Of a stretch of 64,000 nucleotides of DNA, positions 58,847 to 64,000 are shown piece by piece. Numbering within the stretch: position 1 is the stretch's first letter; the number at the start of each line of letters is the position of its first letter. The notes beneath the pieces were generated by a model. That model saw nothing but the letters and a program-made list of their open reading frames with translations, made no database searches and had not been told where the DNA came from. The DNA is taken from positions 434,001 through 498,000 of the forward strand of contig SJRY01000236.1 of assembly GCA_011319805.1 (NCBI GenBank), written 5' to 3'. Position numbers and translations under genes: made by a program. This DNA is from Macrocybe gigantea (Eukaryota > Basidiomycota > Agaricomycetes > Agaricales > Callistosporiaceae).

Positions 58847-60612
58847 CTAGATGCGCCTTCGTCTCTTTGCAGGTGGGGGTCCCAAATTCTCTTTGTTAGA
58901 TCGCGTGCAGTCCAGTCCGTGGGTCCGTTTCAGATGTCTCTTGAGGAGGTCCTGTCTGACGAAAGATGCCAGATTCCCGGGACACAGATTGCAACAAAAA
59001 GGACGATTGCCTGTGTGACTTTGTTCATGCCGTTTACACTCATTCTTGCGTAGGAACCGAGATGGACTGCGTAGAGTGTAAGATTTCGTCAGTAAATTGA
59101 AGAACTACATCACCAAGAGGTGCATTTGAAAGGTCTTTGGTCCAGATGAGCGCCGACGTGAATCAATATGTGGTCCCGTCTCTTGTTGGTCTGCGTGCAT
59201 CCTAATATATAACAGCGAAATTCGTTCAGGAGCTGTCCTTGAGCCGAGAGCCTTCCAGCAAACGAAATAAGCCAGCTCCTGTCAAAGTCTTGACCTGGAT
59301 TTCGGACGCGGTAACGATCCGCTTTTGCCTTCAAGTCGTCCAGATAGATACCACGGTGAGCGTCAAGAACAGGTGTACCCAGATCAATTTCCTGAGGCGG
59401 ATCATTCGCAACAGTAGACCCAGTGGAGTCTTCCTTGCGCTTGCTGGAGAACGAAGTTTTTGCTTGCGCTGAACTCGAGAACGCGAACAATTCCGAACTT
59501 GATGGGCTCGGATGAGCCGAAGGTTCATAATCGCTATCGCCCTTGCTTTCGACTTTCACTATCAGTGGAGAAACGGCATCAGGAATTGCTGACAACAATG
59601 GATCCTTATTCTCCGTTATTCGTAGAGTGACATCGAATTCGGGAGACTTCGGCTCCTCCGTCATCCTCGGGCTATCTTGATCGTGGAGAGACGATTGAGG
59701 AGGCAACGAAAACCCTGAGTCCGTGGATGTGGAAGGAAGAACGTAAGGTGGCATAATGTCCGCGGGATTGATGCACATTGCGGCGTCTTCAGCGGTCTGC
59801 GATCCGAAATTCCGAGCAAGATGGCCTTCGAGGTTTCGCTCAGCTTCTAACAAGGAAGGATAACCTTCGCACGGCGTGAAATAGGCCAGATTATCCGTTA
59901 AAGGTTGTGCGTCAAGCCGTACCAGGTCTCCGAGGTCAGATGTGAACATGTCTGAGCTCGACGAAAGATGCTTGAGCGCTAGTTCGGCCGTGAACGACAA
60001 TTGCGTGGCTAGAACATCGGCTGGGACACCTGAGACCGCGGAAATATGCTCAAGTGTCCAAGAATCGCTGGCCTCCCATTGGGCATGTATTGAAGAAAAC
60101 TCGCCAGTTTGGTAAGGGACACCAGTGACGATTGGGTCATGATGTCCAAAAAAACCAGCATCAAGGGAAGCAGGAAGCGCAGAGTGGGAGGGAGAAAGCG
60201 AACCAGATTGTTGGCTATTTTGCGGACCGGAAGGAAACAGATAGTTCGTTGAATTTTGGAGTACATTTTCTTGTTGTGCGGGTGTTCTTCGGGATTCTCC
60301 TGACTGAGAACTCCAGAGACTGGATTGGCTGGAGCTCGATGCACAGCTGCCTTCGAATGCTTCGCTGCTGATTCCCAGTCCAGACATTGATACTGGATAG
60401 CCGGCGAGGTTTAAGACATGCGATTCTGACAGTTGACCGTTCGACTGAAAATCGTTGGTGTCAACAGGGAAGTCCTTATAGCTAGGTTGTTCTTTAGATG
60501 ATTTCACACAAGGCGGCTTTGAAAGGGAGTGACTGGTCGCGCTAGAAGCGGATAGGTTGGGCTTGTCCATTGCAAGATAATGTTCCATAGGGTAATAGAG
60601 AGATAGCTCCAT
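58847..60612 (-). CDS. C2H2 zinc-finger transcription factor
   Basis: About 570 residues. The long N-terminal part is Ser/Gln/Pro-rich with acidic patches. It begins MELSLYYPMEHYLAMDK at 60612 (two later Met codons, 60582 and 60570, are possible starts). Near the C-terminus is one C2H2 finger (CYILGCTQTNKRRDHILIHV, then HLDQRPFKC), and after a small intron a second (CKRHEQSH preceded by RFLRKNE) and a third (CCNLCPGNLAS with HLKRTHG). The last residues are basic (PPPAKRRRR) and the stop is at 58847. It is a typical fungal regulator with C-terminal fingers and a large activation region. Target genes cannot be inferred. Confidence 0.85.
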
Positions 60613-60832
60613 GCCGAGATTAGGGTACGCAGACGTAAGGTATAGAGATAGGAAGGCAATGGGTATGTTGATAGTTGAACAGTCGTTGGGCGGTGTCCGT
60701 CAAGGAATACGCCGGTGTGAAGTGAGCAATGATATAGGAATAGTAGGTCGTTGTAGTGTTTGTTTGAATGGTAGATTGTTTGACTATGTAAGCCTCTCAT
60801 GATCGAGGGGATACAAATCATCTGAGGGTAAC

Positions 60833-62078
60833 TCAGGCCTTGTTCACAATTTTCCAACCGATCCTCCTCCCCGCCCAGAACGGGACGACAGAGTGTCCTT
60901 GTGTGTAACTAGTTTCAACAGCATGATCATCGACCTTTTGCAGCGTGACGGTGGAATCTGTCATCGATGGACAGTTGTAAAATGCTCTTCCGAATTCAGA
61001 AACGAATCCATTCAGTTTATCCAGAGCGTTGAATGATTCCAGAAGATGTGCAACGAGAGGGAGAAGAATAGGCGAAGTGTATATACCAGCAGCGCATGAT
61101 TGTGTAGGGCTGCTGGTCGACTTCGTCTGGGGCGGATGGGGCGCAGAGTCGGATCCAAGGAAAAATCGCGGATGTCCTGAACAGCTCCTGGTTAGGACGG
61201 AAGTGAAGAATAACTAAATAAATCCACCTTCTCTAATGACATCTTGCAATGCCTCTCTGTCGTCGGGGAATTTGGCGACTGGTTTACAATAATTCCAGGA
61301 TTGCCCAGCCCAGTCGTCCACAGTAAGTGCAAGGTGATGAGGCGTGATAGTGCATGCTACCGTAGGACCGCATGATTTGACGGCTTCGACGGCGGCGCGG
61401 GTAGTCGCATGTTCGAGAACGATCCGGAGTTTTGGAAAATCCGCATGAAGGCGATGGAGATGAGGAAGGAATCGTACTTCTGCATTGATAACGTGAGTGT
61501 TCTTCCAACCAGATGGTCAATGTCTGTATACACGCGCTAAAATAGATGGCAATGCTCACGGTCTTAGGGTCAGAAGGAACTTCTCCGTGAAGGTTCAAGA
61601 CCATACCAACCTCTTGCATGGCTTCAAAAACAGGATAATAAATTTCATAGGATTCTATTCCTCCCTCAGAGTTTGTTGTTACACCTCTGGGATAAGATTT
61701 TATGCCTGGAAACCAAAGATGAGTTCTTGCGGCAGGGACAGTGAGGATTAGACCAACCGACGATTCCAGCCCGCTTGGCCTTGCGAATCTCATCCGGAGT
61801 AAGACTAGGGGAGAGATATAGGGTCATGAGATATTCCGCATTAGGATTGATTTTCCGTAGCTCTGCCTTGTATTGGAGAGCTTGCTCGGTGGTGGTGATG
61901 GGGGGTTTCAAGTTGGGCTGAGGGTATTTAAGAACAAATGATAGAGCAGAAGCATGCAACTTGCCATAACATATGCAAGATCGAAGCCTCCTACTGTAAC
62001 ATGTGGGGCTACAAGAGTAGACATGGATCCTTGTCGTAGGTGAACATGGAAGTCTGCCGGGGACGAGACGACCAACAT
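60833..62078 (-). CDS. URA4: Dihydroorotase (pyrimidine biosynthesis)
   Basis: Starts at 62078: MLVVSSPADFHVHLRQGSM, with the zinc-binding His-x-His. Then HVTVGGFDLAYVMPNLKPPI (interrupted by a GC-AG intron after VM), EYLMTLYLSPSLTPDEIRKA, VGIKSYPRGVTTNSEGGIES with the carbamylated-Lys region, VLNLHGEVPSDPK, EVRFLPHLHRLHADFPKLRI, VLEHATTRAAVEAVKSCG, DREALQDVIREG, FLGSDSAPHPP with the catalytic Asp, and YNCPSMTDSTVTLQKVDD to GRRIGWKIVNKA at 60833. It cyclises carbamoyl-aspartate to dihydroorotate. Length about 380 fits the family. A fungal URA4-type single enzyme is the best reading because it is not fused to other pyrimidine enzymes. Confidence 0.93.
61918..61964 (-). other. GC-AG intron in URA4
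   Basis: On the minus strand the exon ends at the second Met codon of DLAYVM (61967-61965). The intron begins GCAAGTTGC (consensus GC donor) and ends CCCTCAG, 47 nt. The next exon begins Pro-Asn-Leu-Lys-Pro-Pro, restoring the family motif AYVMPNLKPP. No GT donor gives this join. Confidence 0.85.
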
Positions 62079-62257
62079 GATAATCGGGGAAAGAACTTAG
62101 GTTAGATAAGATTAGATGTAGTCAGGTTATCAGGCACGGACACGTGACTAGACGCGTGGGGTTCAGTTTGGTTGAAGCTCCTAATAGAGTCAAACAACTT
62201 CTCTTCGTCAGTCAGTTCACCGTCCACCGTCGAAAGAGATATCGAATACTGTCTCGC

Positions 62258-64000
62258 ATGGTGGCTGCAGGGTCCATAACGTCGTAGGTGCATATCGGAA
62301 ATACGTCAATGCGTGCAATTTTCGCTCAACATCGCCCTTTGTTTCAGTACGCGTGCGCCCGCCGTCCACATGGGAGGCTGCTCGCCTTCCAGAACCTTGC
62401 TATGAAAGCACTTTACGCGGAGATGGTGCCCTTTCCGCTCCCGCCAAAGTTGTCAATACCTCGACCTTACGGGAGATCATACAAGTCGTCGATGACCGCA
62501 TTTTAACCTTTGACCCTGACGAGAAGGACAAAGCACGAGCCTTTGTCGAACGCGGATTTCTACCACCGGGAACGAAGCGATACAAAGATAAACGATTTAT
62601 GTTTGATCGTGTTTTCAATTACGAGGCAATGCAGCGAGATATTTACGAGGCCACCTCTCAGCCGTTGCTGAAGGGCCTGTTGGACGGATATAATGCCACG
62701 GTCTTTGCTTACGGAGTAAGCACGGTCATTGATAGAGTCATTTTGGCCTTATTTTTCTTCATCGCAGGCAACAGGATGTGGCAAAACCCATACTATCAGC
62801 GGGTCAGAAGACGATCCTGGCATTATTTATCTCACCATGGCGGATCTGTTCCAACGAATTGAAGATCGCAAAGATGAATGGAACACCGAGGTTATGGTCA
62901 CTTTTCTAGAAATTTATAACGAAGAGATTCGAGATCTACTTGCCGACCACGCCTCTCCAACCCCTCGAGGCGGCCTATCCATTCGTGAAGACAAGACAGT
63001 GAAGGTCGTCGGGCTCGTAGAGCTGCAACCTAAATCTGCCGAAGAGGTTAAACAAATTGTTCTGCAGGGAAACAGTCGGAGAACCCAGAGTCCAACTCAC
63101 GCAAATGAGACGAGTTCACGGTCCCATGCCGTTTACAGGTCCACGTTACACAGTCCCCTCGAACAGCCTCTACAACGGAACAACGCGTCATGGCTACACT
63201 GTCAATTATCGATCTCGCTGGCAGCGAGCGTGCTGCGGCTACTACGAATATGGGCCAACGAATGGTGGAGGGTGCAAATATCAACAAGTCCTTGCTCGCA
63301 CTGGGCAATTGCATCAACGCCCTTTGCGAGAGTGGAGGGGCAATACGGCATGTGCCATATCGCAACAGCAAGCTAACTCGCTTACTCAAATTCTCCCTCG
63401 GCGGGAATTGCAAGACGGTCATGATCGTCTGCGTCGCCCCCACTTCTAATCACTTTGATGACACCCATAACACTCTCGTCTATGCCGATAGAGCGTCCAA
63501 GATCAAGACCAAAGTCGTCACCAGAAACGTGGTAAACGTAGATCGACATGTCGGACAATATGTCGAAGCCATAAATCGATTGAATACCGAGATTCAAGAG
63601 CTCAAGGCGCGGCTAGCAGGCAAGAGAGATGCTGAGAACGAAATTCTTCGTCGAAAGAAGGAAGTGGCGAGCGCAGAAGTCGAGAGGGCCAAGACAGACA
63701 TGAAGCTGAAGGCTGAGCAAACACAGGTGTCCATTGTTCAAGGCGCAGCATGTTCGGGCAAACTCATAGCCGCTAAACTCAAACTCGATGCAATCCAGGC
63801 ACGGCTTGCCCAGTTGCGCAGCGCCTCCGCCGGATCGTCAACCTTTTTTTCTGATGTGGAGGCGGAGCGAGGACTCTTACAAGCTCTCGCAAGTCCGGAG
63901 GAAGAAGTTCTCAAAACGACGTCCCTTTTGAATGTTCAAATCCAACGCTCGTCCAACTCCAATGCCATGTTTGATGCCACTTTGCGTGCAGTATCGGAAC
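62258..64000 (+). CDS. KIP3: Kinesin-8 (Kip3/KIF18-type) motor, 3' end outside window
   Basis: The motor domain begins with a short exon at 62258 (MVAAGSIT) and continues VRVRPPSTWEAARLPEP after an intron. The kinesin-8-like insert is followed by KRYKDKRFMFDRVFNYEAMQ, GYNATVFAYG, the P loop GATGCGKTHTISG, NEEIRDLLAD, NETSSRSHAV (switch 1), IDLAGSERAA (switch 2) and NKSLLALGNCINAL. The neck and coiled coil follow (RLNTEIQELKARLAGKRDAE, LKLDAIQARLAQLRS). Kinesin-8 walks to plus ends and shortens microtubules in mitosis and nuclear positioning. The first splice phase does not close exactly. The frame changes at 63131-63134, where one base restores the DLAGSERAA block. The gene continues past 64000. 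Confidence 0.9.

Overview
This window is a gene-dense stretch of fungal nuclear chromosome, most probably from an agaricomycete-type basidiomycete. The evidence is the gene set plus many short introns (about 45-75 nt) interrupting nearly every gene. The recognisable products include a Sch9 kinase with a C2 domain, a fungal NPC1/Ncr1, an alpha-aminoadipate lysine enzyme, mitochondrial Arg8 and Hem1, and an IME4/METTL3 m6A writer. Roughly 33 genes can be supported; no tRNA, rRNA, transposon, CRISPR or prophage signal was seen. Species assignment is inference.

Layout. 1-9.8 kb: the 3' end of a low-complexity protein, an ACAD10/11-like acyl-CoA dehydrogenase, a small probable mitochondrial protein, an AIM32/Apd1-type protein, SCH9 and a small Tim17-like membrane protein. 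9.8-20.7 kb: DPH1 (diphthamide) divergent from NPC1, then RNPS1, QCR9, the mitochondrial uS11 protein, FMN1 (riboflavin kinase) and TAF8. 20.8-30 kb: a SNAPC4-like multi-Myb protein divergent from SND2/TMEM208, the recombination mediator SFR1/MEI5, a mitochondrial-looking small protein, a Zn2Cys6-like nuclear protein, a weak small gene and a 7TM protein, followed by about 1.6 kb with nothing confident. 31-45 kb: HEM1 (ALA synthase) and ARG8 in tandem, CWC21, a CGI-58/Cld1-like alpha/beta hydrolase, IME4/METTL3, a WKF-domain protein divergent from ARL1, and CDT2. 45-64 kb: LYS12, a single-pass membrane protein, a GW-rich protein with a conserved C-terminal domain, a coiled-coil membrane protein, a very large GAR-domain cytoskeletal protein, a C2H2 transcription factor, URA4 (dihydroorotase) and the 5' part of a kinesin-8.

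The genes are not one pathway. They are a normal mix of metabolism (heme, arginine, lysine, pyrimidine, flavin, sterol), mitochondrial function, mRNA processing (RNPS1, CWC21, IME4), transcription (TAF8, SNAPC4), replication/repair (CDT2, SFR1) and cytoskeleton (GAR protein, kinesin-8). Divergent pairs share very short promoters of about 100-180 bp.

The strongest window-wide observation is that about 20 positions inside otherwise conserved genes show a one-base frame change, nearly always repaired by adding a single base and often in a short homopolymer. I read these as consensus errors in the assembly, not as pseudogenes, and give gene spans across them. Exon boundaries were inferred by eye from reading-frame continuity and remembered family conservation; no alignment was run. 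Two GC-AG introns, a group of GTTC-type donors, the GW-rich protein and the GAR giant are the most interesting biological items. I found no convincing wholly new multi-gene system.
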